From contig JBFMBG010000004.1 in the NCBI GenBank assembly GCA_040755215.1, forward strand, positions 1 to 64,000: a stretch of DNA of 64,000 bases. The letters are read 5' to 3'. Shown here piece by piece: positions 17,772 through 25,702 of this stretch; the first letter of the stretch is position 1, and the number at the start of each line of letters is the position of its first letter. The position numbers and the translations under genes were made by a program. Source of the stretch: JAIMBK01 sp040755215 (GTDB lineage Bacteria > Bacillota > Desulfotomaculia > Desulfotomaculales > Nap2-2B). The notes under the pieces are model-generated. The model worked only from the letters and a program-made list of their open reading frames with translations. It was not told the origin of the DNA and did not search any database.

Positions 17772-17808
17772 AATAGGATTAGGGATTAGGGGTTAGGGAT
17801 TAGGGTAG
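17772..17808. repeat. GATTAGG-type heptamer tandem repeat
   Basis: The gap between fdhA and the upstream 2Fe-2S gene contains consecutive near-7-bp units (ggattag, ggattag, gggttag, ggattag). A second short-repeat tract (ctctgtg twice, about 17849-17867) follows 40 bp away. No gene is seen in the gap. Confidence 0.7.
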
Positions 17809-17869
17809 CACTTTTAGCCGAAAACCGGCTGCTGATTCCCGATCCCTATATTCTCTGTGTTCTCTGTGG

Positions 17870-18796
17870 CTAACTTTTTTGTCCCAGCTTTTCCAAAATC
17901 TCCCCCAGCCCCAGGGCTTCCGCCCAGGAGACCGGGACGAATTCCCCGCCTTTTTTCAGCATGGGCGTGAGCGGTTCTTCTACGTAGCGCAGCTCTAAGC
18001 CCAGGCGGCCCTTTAAGCACAGGGGCCGGCCGGGGGCGGGGGCTTTGGCGGTAACACCGATGACTTTACCGTCCTTGACGTTCAGGTCGAATTTGCAGCC
18101 GCTGTCGCAAAAAGTACAGGTTACCTCTTGTTTAGTGATCTCCCAGGTGCGCCCCTTGCCGGCCAGCGGCTTGTAGGTGAGCGCGCCGACCGGGCAAACG
18201 GCCACGCAGCGGGCGCAGTAAACACAGTCCGATTCGGCCAGGTCCGTGTCCATGGCGGTGACGATTTTGGTTTGGAACCCGCGGTAGCCGAAGTCGATGA
18301 CCGCCCGCTCCGCCACGGCCTGGCAGGTGCGCACGCAGCGCCCGCAGAGGATGCATTTGTTTTGGTCCCGGATGATGTAGGGATTGCTGTCGTCCAGGGG
18401 GTAATTTTTCTTTTCCCCGCTGAAGCTGGTCTGCCCGACGCCGTAGAGGAAGCAGTAGTCCTGCAGGCGGCAGTCGCCGTTTTTGGCGCAGGTCAGGCAG
18501 TCCAGCGGGTGGTTGGCCAAAAGCAAATCCAGAATCGTTCGCCTTGCTTCGATGACCGCCTCCGATGCGGTGTAGACCACCATGCCTTCGGCGGCGGCGG
18601 TGACACAGGAGGCCGGCAGGTTGCGCATCCCCGGGATTTCCACGACGCACAGGCGGCAGGCGCCGAAGCCCGGGAAGTCCGGGTCGTGGCACAGGGTGGG
18701 GATGAAGATCCCCGCCTGCCGCGCCGCCTCCAGGACGGTGGTGCCGGCCGGGACGGTGACTTTTTGGCCGTCTATGGTTAAAGTGACGTTAGCCAC
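17870..18796 (-). CDS. NuoG-like Fe-S linker subunit of formate dehydrogenase
   Basis: The 308-residue protein is a paralogue of the N-terminal third of FdhA. It has a [2Fe-2S] domain (CHDPDFPGFGACRLC), a CLTCAKNGDCRLQDYC His/Cys segment, two [4Fe-4S] motifs (CILCGRCVRTC and CVYCARCVAVC) and the first Fe4S4 fold of molybdopterin oxidoreductases (CTFCDSGCKFDL). It stops there with no catalytic domain. It therefore looks like an electron-transfer subunit between FdhA and the NuoF-like diaphorase, or a truncated duplicate kept for that purpose. An 83-bp block (18678-18760) is identical to 17631-17713 in fdhA. GTG start with aaggaggg upstream. Confidence 0.82.
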   Translation of the reverse strand: MANVTLTIDGQKVTVPAGTTVLEAARQAGIFIPTLCHDPDFPGFGACRLCVVEIPGMRNLPASCVTAAAEGMVVYTASEAVIEARRTILDLLLANHPLDCLTCAKNGDCRLQDYCFLYGVGQTSFSGEKKNYPLDDSNPYIIRDQNKCILCGRCVRTCQAVAERAVIDFGYRGFQTKIVTAMDTDLAESDCVYCARCVAVCPVGALTYKPLAGKGRTWEITKQEVTCTFCDSGCKFDLNVKDGKVIGVTAKAPAPGRPLCLKGRLGLELRYVEEPLTPMLKKGGEFVPVSWAEALGLGEILEKLGQKS

Positions 18797-18814
18797 CTGG
18801 TAAACCCTCCTTTT

Positions 18815-20767
18815 CTATGCTTTTTCCACCGCGCCGAATTTGCACTTCTGCAGGCAGTTGCCGCACTTGATGCACTTGGCCGGGTCGATGACGTGCGGCT
18901 GCTTCTTTTCGCCGGTGATGGCGCCGGCCGGGCAGGACCGGGCGCAGTTGCCGCAGCCGGTGCATTTTTCCGCGTTGATGGTGTAGACCAGCAGGGCCTG
19001 GCAGACGTGGGCCGGGCAGCGCTTCTCGACGATGTGCGCCTCGTACTCGTGCCGGAAGTAGCGCAGCGTGGACAGGATGGGGTTGGGGCAGGTCTGACCC
19101 AAACCGCACAGCGCCGTATTCTGCACCACTTTAGACAAACGCTCCAGCGTGTCCAGGTCTTCGATCCGGCCTTCGCCCGCGCAGATCCGGGTGAGGATTT
19201 CCAGCATGCGCTTGGTCCCCTCCCGGCACGGCGTGCATTTGCCGCACGACTCGGCCTGGGTGAAGTTCAAGAAGAACCTGGCCACGTCCACCATGCAGGT
19301 GGTCTCGTCCATTACCACCAGCCCGCCGGAGCCCATGATGGCGCCCGCGGCGGTCAGGGAATCGTAGTCCACCGGCAGATCCAGCTTTTCGTCGGGCAGG
19401 CAGCCGCCGGAAGGGCCGCCGATCTGGACGGCCTTGAACTTTTTGTTGTCCCGGATGCCGCCGCCCACGCCGAAGATGATTTCCCGCATGGAAATGCCCA
19501 TGGGCACTTCCACCAGGCCGGTATTGTTGACCTTGCCGGTCAGCGCGAAGATTTTCGTCCCTTTGCTCTTTTCCGTGCCCATGGCGGCGTACCAGGCGCC
19601 GCCGTTCTTGATGATCAGCGGGACGTTGGCGTAGGTTTCCACGTTGTTTAAGTTGGTCGGTTTGCCCCACAGCCCTTTCTGGGCGGGGAAGGGCGGCCGC
19701 ACCCGCGGCATCCCCCGGTTTCCTTCAATGGACGTCAGCAGGGCGGTTTCCTCGCCGCAGACGAAGGCGCCGGCACCCGCCTTGATTTTAAGGTGGAAGT
19801 TGAAACCGGAGTTCAGGATATTGTCGCCGATCAGGCCGTACTGTTCGGCCTGGGCGATGGCGATTTTCAGCCGGTGGATGGCCAGCGGGTATTCCGCCCG
19901 CACGTAGATGTACCCTTCGTCGGCCCCCACGGCGTAGCCGCAGACCAGCATTCCTTCCAGCACCGCGTGGGGGTCGCCTTCCAAAACGCTGCGGTCCATG
20001 AAGGCGCCGGGATCGCCTTCGTCAGCGTTGCAGACGACGTATTTTTTATCCCCTTGGGCCGCGCGCACGAAGCTCCACTTCATCCCCGTGGGGAAGCCGG
20101 CGCCGCCGCGGCCGCGCAATCCCGAGATTTTAACTTCCTCGATGACCTGTTCCGGGCTCATTTCAAAAAGCGCTTTGGTCAGCGCCAGGTAGCCGCCGCC
20201 GGCCACGTAGTCGGCGATATTCTCCGGGTTGATGTGCCCGCAGTTGTGCAGCACCAGCCGCTGCTGCCGGGCATAAAACGGAACGGTTTCGTAGGTCAGC
20301 GCCCGCTCGCCGGTGGCGGGGTCGACGTAAAGCAAACGTTCCACGACGTTGCCGTTCACCAAATGTTCGGTCACGATTTCCGGGACGTCCTCCACCTGCA
20401 CCCGGGTATAGAATATCTTTTGGGGCTCGATAATCATCAGCGGCCCCTGCTCGCAGAAACCGTGGCAGCCGGTTATTTTCACCGTTATTTGTTCAGTCAG
20501 CCCCTGGCGGGCCAGTTCCTCTTCCAAAGCCTCCACCAGGCGCCGGGAGCCGGAAGAGGTGCAGCCTGTCCCGGCGCAGATTAAAATCTGCCGCCGCGGG
20601 GAGTCCGCCGGCAAATGGATGGCGGCCAGCAAGTCCCGGTGTTTGCTGCGGCAGCTTTCCTCCTCGTGGCACAAAGGCCCCTCCGTCCGGCACCGGACGT
20701 AATCCTGGCAGGGGGTGGCCGGGCTGTGGAAGCACTTTTCGCAGCATCTATCCATTAAAGATTGCAT
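18815..20767 (-). CDS. NuoF/HydB-like NAD(P)H-binding flavoprotein subunit
   Basis: The 650-residue protein has an N-terminal thioredoxin-like [2Fe-2S] domain (ICAGTGCTSSGS and TGCHGFCEQGP), then the FMN/NADH-binding NuoF core (GLRGRGGAGFPTGMKW, CNADEGDPGAFMDR). The SLBB and NuoF [4Fe-4S] region follows (ESCGKCTPCREGTKRM), with a C-terminal two-[4Fe-4S] ferredoxin domain (CTGCGNCARSCPAGAI, CIKCGNCLQKCKFGAV). This is the HydB/HylB architecture found in multimeric hydrogenases and NAD(P)-linked formate dehydrogenases. It should carry out electron exchange with NAD(P)H and possibly ferredoxin. An N-terminal Cys-rich extension precedes the core. It is second gene of the operon. Confidence 0.9.
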   Translation of the reverse strand: MQSLMDRCCEKCFHSPATPCQDYVRCRTEGPLCHEEESCRSKHRDLLAAIHLPADSPRRQILICAGTGCTSSGSRRLVEALEEELARQGLTEQITVKITGCHGFCEQGPLMIIEPQKIFYTRVQVEDVPEIVTEHLVNGNVVERLLYVDPATGERALTYETVPFYARQQRLVLHNCGHINPENIADYVAGGGYLALTKALFEMSPEQVIEEVKISGLRGRGGAGFPTGMKWSFVRAAQGDKKYVVCNADEGDPGAFMDRSVLEGDPHAVLEGMLVCGYAVGADEGYIYVRAEYPLAIHRLKIAIAQAEQYGLIGDNILNSGFNFHLKIKAGAGAFVCGEETALLTSIEGNRGMPRVRPPFPAQKGLWGKPTNLNNVETYANVPLIIKNGGAWYAAMGTEKSKGTKIFALTGKVNNTGLVEVPMGISMREIIFGVGGGIRDNKKFKAVQIGGPSGGCLPDEKLDLPVDYDSLTAAGAIMGSGGLVVMDETTCMVDVARFFLNFTQAESCGKCTPCREGTKRMLEILTRICAGEGRIEDLDTLERLSKVVQNTALCGLGQTCPNPILSTLRYFRHEYEAHIVEKRCPAHVCQALLVYTINAEKCTGCGNCARSCPAGAITGEKKQPHVIDPAKCIKCGNCLQKCKFGAVEKA

Positions 20768-20780
20768 GGTTTCTGCCCCC

Positions 20781-21272
20781 TTACTCGTAATTCTCCAGTA
20801 TTCCGGCCGCTCTTTCCGGGGTCAGGCGGCCGTGGGTGTCGTCGTTCACCATCATGACGGGGGCCAGGCCGCAGGCGCCCAGGCAGGCCACGGTTTCCAG
20901 CGTGTAGCGCAGGTCCGGCGTGGTTTCGTTTCTGCCCACGCCCAGGCGCTCAGAAACGGATTCAAAAACCCGTGCCGCGCCCCGCACGTGGCAGGCCGTT
21001 CCCTGGCAGATCCGGATGATGTTCCGCCCCCGCGGTTTTAAGTGGAACTGGGCATAAAAAGTAGCTACTCCGAAGGTCTTGCTGAAAGGAATCTTCAGCT
21101 CGGCCGAAATTTTTTGCATCACTTCCTTCGGAAGGTAGCCGTAAATTTCCTGGGCCCCCTGGAGGAGCGGGATAAGCGCCCCTTTCACGCTCCGGTACTC
21201 CGCAAACAGCTTTTGCAACGCTTCTTCTCTGGCCTTTTCATCTTGCGCGCAGTGACATCCAGACAAGCTCAT
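20781..21272 (-). CDS. NuoE/HydC-like 2Fe-2S thioredoxin-fold subunit
   Basis: About 163 residues of NuoE type. The [2Fe-2S] ligands are seen as CQGTACHVRGA and CLGACGLAPVMMV, after a helical N-terminal bundle (LIPLLQGAQEIYGYLPKEV). It passes electrons to the NuoF-like subunit, whose gene starts 14 bp downstream. The start is taken as ATG 21272 behind ggaagggga. A longer frame reaching 21329 is a translation of the intergenic GGCACAAA repeat and is rejected. It is first gene of the fdh operon. Confidence 0.88.
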   Translation of the reverse strand: MSLSGCHCAQDEKAREEALQKLFAEYRSVKGALIPLLQGAQEIYGYLPKEVMQKISAELKIPFSKTFGVATFYAQFHLKPRGRNIIRICQGTACHVRGAARVFESVSERLGVGRNETTPDLRYTLETVACLGACGLAPVMMVNDDTHGRLTPERAAGILENYE

Positions 21273-21294
21273 CTCCCCTTCCCAGATATTTTTT

Positions 21295-21585
21295 AATAAT
21301 AGGCACAAAGGCAACAGGCACAAAGGCACAAAGGTGTGAACAGGTCTATTTAGTTCTCTTTGTGGCTCAGTTCCTCAATTTTCATCACGGCAGGCCCAAA
21401 GTATCCCTGGCCCTAAGGTACAAAGAATTCAGTTATCAGTCGAAAGTCAAGCAGACCTCAGTTTAAGGGAGGTTCGCGTTAGCGAATTCCTTCTATCCCG
21501 ACGACTGACTTCCGATGTCCGACGACTTTTATTTGTGACTTAAGTGCCTTAGTGCCTTTGTCCCTTTGTGCCTCTTACATAAATC
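21295..21585. repeat. GGCACAAA-repeat palindromic element
   Basis: Left arm 21299-21335 contains ggcacaaa three times. Right arm 21540-21581 contains the reverse complement (tttgtgcc type, with decayed gtgcctt copies). About 200 bp between them also holds a ttcgcgttagcgaa hairpin (21473-21486). It separates the fdh operon from the cyclo-ligase gene. No coding region is seen. Confidence 0.65.
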
Positions 21586-22142
21586 ACCCGTTTCTCCGTA
21601 ACCAGGCAGTGCACCGGGCAATCGTAGGGATCGGGCGTGATTTCCGGGCGGATTTGCAGCTCGAAGGCCGGGGCGACGTGAAAACAGTCCGGCCTGGTCT
21701 GCGGCAGGAAGCGGTCGTAGTAACCGCCGCCGTAGCCCAGGCGGTTTCCTTTTTCGTCAAAGGCCACGCCCGGCACCACCACCAGGTCGATTTCGGCCAG
21801 CTCCACAGGGCGCAGCCGGCCGGGGGCGGGTTCCAGGATGCCCCAGGTGCCCGGCGCCAGATCCTCCGGAAAATTGAGTAAAAGCGAAGGAATTAACCGC
21901 CTGTCCCGGGGATCGGTAAAGGGCACCGCCACCCGTTTGCCCCGGGCCAAAGACTCCTTAATCAAACCTTCCGTCCGCACTTCGTTGCGAAAATCCACGT
22001 AGGTCATTAAAACGGCTGCCCGGCGGTACTCTTCCAAAGCCAGCAGCCTTTTTATGATCATTGCGCTTTTGGCGGAAACTTCTTGCTCGGCAAGGGCTAA
22101 GCGGGCTTTGAGCGTCTCTTTTCTTATTTCTCTTTTGCGCAT
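21549..22142 (-). CDS. 5-formyltetrahydrofolate cyclo-ligase
   Basis: The 197-residue protein belongs to the MTHFS/YgfA family: ATP-dependent conversion of 5-formyl-THF to 5,10-methenyl-THF, which returns stored folate to one-carbon metabolism. Signatures are the N-terminal basic RKREIRKETLKARLAL, the TYVDFRNEVRTEGLI stretch, DLVVVPGVAFDEKGNRLGYGGGYYDRFL (the most conserved MTHFS block), and the C-terminal CPVHCLVTE. Length is normal. The placement beside formate dehydrogenase fits a one-carbon theme. The start has ggaggaa upstream. Confidence 0.94.
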   Translation of the reverse strand: MRKREIRKETLKARLALAEQEVSAKSAMIIKRLLALEEYRRAAVLMTYVDFRNEVRTEGLIKESLARGKRVAVPFTDPRDRRLIPSLLLNFPEDLAPGTWGILEPAPGRLRPVELAEIDLVVVPGVAFDEKGNRLGYGGGYYDRFLPQTRPDCFHVAPAFELQIRPEITPDPYDCPVHCLVTEKRVIYVRGTKGQRH

Positions 22143-22396
22143 GAAATTCCTCCAAAAATCGGGCGAAATTTAACAGAATACCTCCCCTAGCTTATCATAA
22201 ATGTTGCTTAAAAAAAAGGGGAAAAAGCAGGGCAATTTCAACCGGGTTCTGGATAGTTGAGGCAGTTGAAAGCACAATTGTTTTCAAGGCAGGGTTATGG
22301 TATTATGAAAGCAAAGTTTTTGAGAAGTTGTTCACCAAAGATAGACGCCTTTCCCCGTATTTCTTAATCCTTGAACTTTTTGTTTTTAAGTCTTAC

Positions 22397-22728
22397 GCAG
22401 CGGAGTAAATATTCTACGAAACCGCTCACTTTAGCTGGGCCTGGGGGTTGTCCTGAGCGAACGACTTGCGCAGCGCCGGTAACAGCACCCGGCGAAGCGA
22501 GGGTAACCGGACTTGCGGCGCGAAACCAGCGGCACCCAAAAGTTGCGCAAGAAAGCGAAAATATTCTCTGGGAACAAAGGTACCGTTAGAAATCGAACGG
22601 GATCATGCCGCCTTTGCAGCGCCGCTAGTCCGGTCCGAAGCGAGCTGCGGTGCTGTCGGCGCGAAGCATCGGAGTGAGCCAAGGACAACCCCCAGGCCCT
22701 AGCGGGTTTGCTGAATACTTACGCTGCG
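22397..22728. repeat. ~330-bp imperfect palindrome, MITE-like or structured RNA
   Basis: The outer arms match as inverted repeats. gggcctgggggttgtcct (22437-22454) is the reverse complement of 22681-22698, and weaker pairing extends outward (gcagcg near 22397 with cgctgc near 22722) and inward (an accggact / agtccggt pairing, and cagcaccc against ggtgctg). No reading frame inside is credible. It sits between the cyclo-ligase gene and the sigma-54 regulator, ending about 30 bp before the latter's start. It is either a non-autonomous mobile element or a structured leader. Confidence 0.7.
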
Positions 22729-22757
22729 GATTCGTTTTTGTACGGCGGGTGGTGAGC

Positions 22758-24101
22758 ATGGACCAAAATACGGGCCGGCAAAGCTTTCCGGGGATCACCA
22801 GCATTATCATGGAAAGCATTGCCGACGGAGTTTTCACGGTCGACCGGGAGTGGCGGATCACCTCTTTTAACCGGGCGGCGGAAGAAATTACCGGTTTTCC
22901 GCGCGAGCAGGCCATCGGCCGGTATTGCCGGGAAATTTTTCGGGCCGACATTTGCGAGACGGGCTGTGCCTTAAGGCAAACAATCGAAACGGGCTGCCCG
23001 GTGGTGAACAAGGCGGTTTACATCGTCAACGCAAAGGGGAAAAGGATGCCCATCAGCATCAGTACGGGCGTTTTAAAAAACGGCCGGCTGGTCATCGGCG
23101 GGGTGGAAACTTTCCGGGACTTAAGCCTGGTGGAGGAACTGCGGAAAGAATTGTCCGGCCGGTACACCTTTGCCGACATGATCAGTAAAAATTACCGGCT
23201 GCAGCAGATTTTTAAGGTCTTGCCCGACATCGCCAAAAGCGACAGCGCCGTGTTAATCGAGGGGCCCACCGGCTCCGGCAAAGAGCTGCTGGCCAGGGCC
23301 ATTCACAACTTGAGCCCGCGCCGCCACAAACCTTTTGTGGCGGTCAATTGCGCCGCCCTGCCCGACACTTTGCTGGAGTCGGAATTGTTCGGCTATGAGG
23401 CGGGCGCCTTTACCGACGCCAGGAGAAGCAAGCCCGGCCGCTTCGCCCGCGCGCAGGGGGGCACGCTTTTGCTGGACGAAATCGGGGACATCCCGGTGCC
23501 TTTGCAGGTGAAGCTTTTGCGTGTTTTGCAGGAGAAAGAATACGAGCCCCTGGGAACCACCCGGCCGGTCAAGGCCGACGTCAGGATTCTGGCGGCCACC
23601 AATAAAAACCTGACCGAGCTGATGGAAAGGGGCCTGTTTCGCCGCGACCTGTATTACCGGATCAATGTGCTTACGTTGACCCTGCCTCCTTTGCGCGAGC
23701 GCCGGGAAGACATCCCTTTGCTGGTTGAACATTTGATCGGCCGGTTCAATCTCCTCAAGGGTAAGGACGTGGTGGGCATTTCCGAGGAAGCGCTGGCCGT
23801 TTTAATGCAACACGATTTTCCGGGCAACGTCAGGGAACTGGAAAATATCATCGAGCACGCCTTTATCCTGATTAAGGGCGGCCTCATCCAGCCGGAGCAT
23901 TTGCCCGGCTATTTGCAAAATGCAACCCGGGGGCTGCGGCCTCCGGAAAGGCAAACCCTGGCGGAGGCGGAAGCCCGCTTGATTTACGAGGCGCTGCTCC
24001 GCAACGGCTTTAGACGCCTGGCCACCGCCCGGGAGCTGGGCATCGATAAAACCACGCTGTGGCGGAAGATTAAACGCTACGGGATCAAAATTCCCGGGTA
24101 A
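22758..24101 (+). CDS. Sigma-54-dependent PAS-domain activator
   Basis: About 447 residues. An N-terminal PAS sensor domain (TSIIMESIADGVFTVDREWRITSFNRAAEEITGF) contains several Cys (DICETGCALRQTIETGC) that might hold redox sensitivity. The AAA+ sigma-54 activation domain follows, with Walker A GPTGSGKE, the loop GAFTDA (in place of the usual GAFTGA), Walker B GGTLLLDEIGD and the arginine-finger region. A C-terminal Fis-type helix-turn-helix ends the protein (RLATARELGIDKTTLWRKIKRYG). The ATG at 22758 is chosen for its ggtggtg site; the upstream frame lies within the palindrome. It probably activates the promoter at 24302, just downstream. Confidence 0.92.
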   Translation: MDQNTGRQSFPGITSIIMESIADGVFTVDREWRITSFNRAAEEITGFPREQAIGRYCREIFRADICETGCALRQTIETGCPVVNKAVYIVNAKGKRMPISISTGVLKNGRLVIGGVETFRDLSLVEELRKELSGRYTFADMISKNYRLQQIFKVLPDIAKSDSAVLIEGPTGSGKELLARAIHNLSPRRHKPFVAVNCAALPDTLLESELFGYEAGAFTDARRSKPGRFARAQGGTLLLDEIGDIPVPLQVKLLRVLQEKEYEPLGTTRPVKADVRILAATNKNLTELMERGLFRRDLYYRINVLTLTLPPLRERREDIPLLVEHLIGRFNLLKGKDVVGISEEALAVLMQHDFPGNVRELENIIEHAFILIKGGLIQPEHLPGYLQNATRGLRPPERQTLAEAEARLIYEALLRNGFRRLATARELGIDKTTLWRKIKRYGIKIPG

Positions 24102-24177
24102 AAAGAAAATCCCCTGATCCGGGAAATTCCCTGATCCAGAAAGCAGCGGGGCAGAAACAGCAGAGAAGATACCGCCT

Positions 24178-24233
24178 GGTGCAAAATGAAATATAACGGG
24201 GCAGAAAAGGGTGCAAAATGCACCCTTTTCTGC
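24178..24233. promoter_or_regulatory. Candidate activator-binding sites (perfect 15-bp palindrome plus half site)
   Basis: At 24201-24233 there is a perfect inverted repeat of 15 bp with a 3-nt centre (core ggtgcaaaatgcacc). The left half ggtgcaaaatg recurs exactly 32 bp upstream (24178-24188), about three helical turns away. The pair lies 70-125 bp before a sigma-54-type promoter, the usual place for enhancer sites. No T-run follows, which argues against a terminator. Confidence 0.65.
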
Positions 24234-24301
24234 TTGCCGGGGGTATGGGCGGAGCGGCAAAAGTCCTTGCGGCACCCTGGAAAGATCGCCTTTTTCTCTT
24301 C

Positions 24302-24317
24302 TCGCACGGAATTTGCA
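24302..24317 (+). promoter_or_regulatory. Candidate sigma-54 (-24/-12) promoter
   Basis: The sequence tcgcacggaatttgca matches the TGGCACG-N4-TTGCA consensus except for C in place of the first G of the -24 GG. The GC at -12 is intact and the spacing is exact. It lies between the sigma-54 activator gene and the Fe-S protein gene, about 110 bp before the latter's start. Confidence 0.75.
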
Positions 24318-24425
24318 TAGAGATCCTTGGGCAATGAAGTTTGGGCCGCAAGCATGCCTTTTATGGGGATCCAGGGTAAAGTTAAGAAACTGTTCGCAAA
24401 CTGTTCGCAAAGGGGGAGAAAAGAC

Positions 24426-25661
24426 TTGGGAACTATTCCGGCCGGTAAATTAGATCCCTCCTTCCGGGACGAGATCGTGGTCAGGTTTACCACGGACGGC
24501 AAGCCGCTGGATTTTACCAACTGCCTGACTTGCGGGATGTGCAGCGCCGGCTGCCCGTACAACGGCGTCCACGATCATTCCGACCCGCGGAAATTCGTTA
24601 CCCAGGTGCTTCTGGGTATGCGCGAGGAGGTGCTCAATTCTACTTTTATCTGGGCCTGCAACATGTGCGGACGGTGCACCATGCAATGTCCGATGAAGGT
24701 GGATATTGCCGGGGTGGTGCGCACCGTGCGGGGCATGCTGGTCAGCCGGGGTGTATACGCCCCGGGCTTTCTCCAGGACGTGGTGAACGCCCAGATCAAC
24801 ACGGGGAACCAGATGGAAGTGACCCGGGAAGACTATCTGGAAACTCTGGAGTGGATGGCGGAGGAGACCGCCGCCGAACTCGGCGACCCGGACGTCAAAA
24901 TCGAGGTGGATAAAGAAGGGGCGGATTATTTATTCCTCTGGGACCCCCGGGAAATCAAATATTACCCCCAGGACATCGCCAGCATCCTGAAGATTTTCTG
25001 GGCCGCCGGGGCCAATTGGACCTGCAGCAGCCGCTGGTGGGACGCCACCCATTACGCCTTGTTCAGCGGCGACGACGAGGCTTCCCGGATCATGGTGCAG
25101 CGGATTATGGACGAGTACATCCGCCTGAAGGCGAAAACGGTGGTGGTCACCGAGTGCGGGCACGCCACCCGCGCCCAGATGTGGGGGCGGAAAGTGTGGC
25201 TGCACGCCGACTACCCGGTGATCAGCTTTGTTCAGCTGCAGGCGCAGTGGATTAAAGAGGGCCGGATCAAGCTCGATCCGACGCGCAACCCCGACCCGGT
25301 CACTTTCCACGACCCGTGCAATTCCGTCCGCAAGGAGGGGATTGTGGAAGAACCCCGCTACATCCTGCAGCACGCCGTGATGGACTTCCGGGAAATGTGG
25401 CCCAACCGGGAATACAACTATTGCTGCGGGGGCGGCGGCGGGCTTTTGTCCATGGGCAAGGATATTTACCCGTACCGGATGGCCAAGGGAAAGCTGAAAG
25501 CCGAACAAATTGAAAGAACGGGCGCCAAAATCGTCGTCACCCCCTGCCACAACTGCTGGGACCAGCTAAACGACATCATCAGGTATTATAAGCTGGATTG
25601 CAAATTGAGCCACCTGCACCACCTGGTGAGCAACGCCTTGATTTTGCCGGGGAAAAACTGA
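24426..25661 (+). CDS. HdrD/DsrK-like (Fe-S)-binding oxidoreductase
   Basis: The 411-residue cytoplasmic protein has two ferredoxin motifs near the N-terminus (CLTCGMCSAGC and CNMCGRCTMQC) and two CCG-type domains behind them. In the second CCG domain, FCC-like residues appear as NYCCGGGGG and the last Cys pair as TPCHNCWD. This is the HdrD/GlpC/DsrK family, which carries non-cubane or [4Fe-4S] clusters and moves electrons to thiol, disulfide or flavin partners. It is a paralogue of DsrK at 44 kb (shared ECGHxxRAxxW motif). The TTG start at 24426 is favoured by the gggggag site. It is co-transcribed with the dehydratase 41 bp downstream, probably from the sigma-54 promoter. Confidence 0.82.
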   Translation: MGTIPAGKLDPSFRDEIVVRFTTDGKPLDFTNCLTCGMCSAGCPYNGVHDHSDPRKFVTQVLLGMREEVLNSTFIWACNMCGRCTMQCPMKVDIAGVVRTVRGMLVSRGVYAPGFLQDVVNAQINTGNQMEVTREDYLETLEWMAEETAAELGDPDVKIEVDKEGADYLFLWDPREIKYYPQDIASILKIFWAAGANWTCSSRWWDATHYALFSGDDEASRIMVQRIMDEYIRLKAKTVVVTECGHATRAQMWGRKVWLHADYPVISFVQLQAQWIKEGRIKLDPTRNPDPVTFHDPCNSVRKEGIVEEPRYILQHAVMDFREMWPNREYNYCCGGGGGLLSMGKDIYPYRMAKGKLKAEQIERTGAKIVVTPCHNCWDQLNDIIRYYKLDCKLSHLHHLVSNALILPGKN

Positions 25662-25702
25662 TTTCCCCGGCTATATTATTTTCCCCCGGAGGTGTGTCGT
25701 TC

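Noticed and set aside
21273..21329. Longer N-terminus of the NuoE-like protein
   Set aside because: The extra residues only translate the GGCACAAA repeat and a ribosome site lies directly before ATG 21272.
24201..24233. Perfect palindrome as a terminator of the sigma-54 regulator gene
   Set aside because: No T-run follows on either side that fits, and its half site is repeated 32 bp upstream before a sigma-54 promoter, which favours a binding site. Weak termination cannot be fully excluded.
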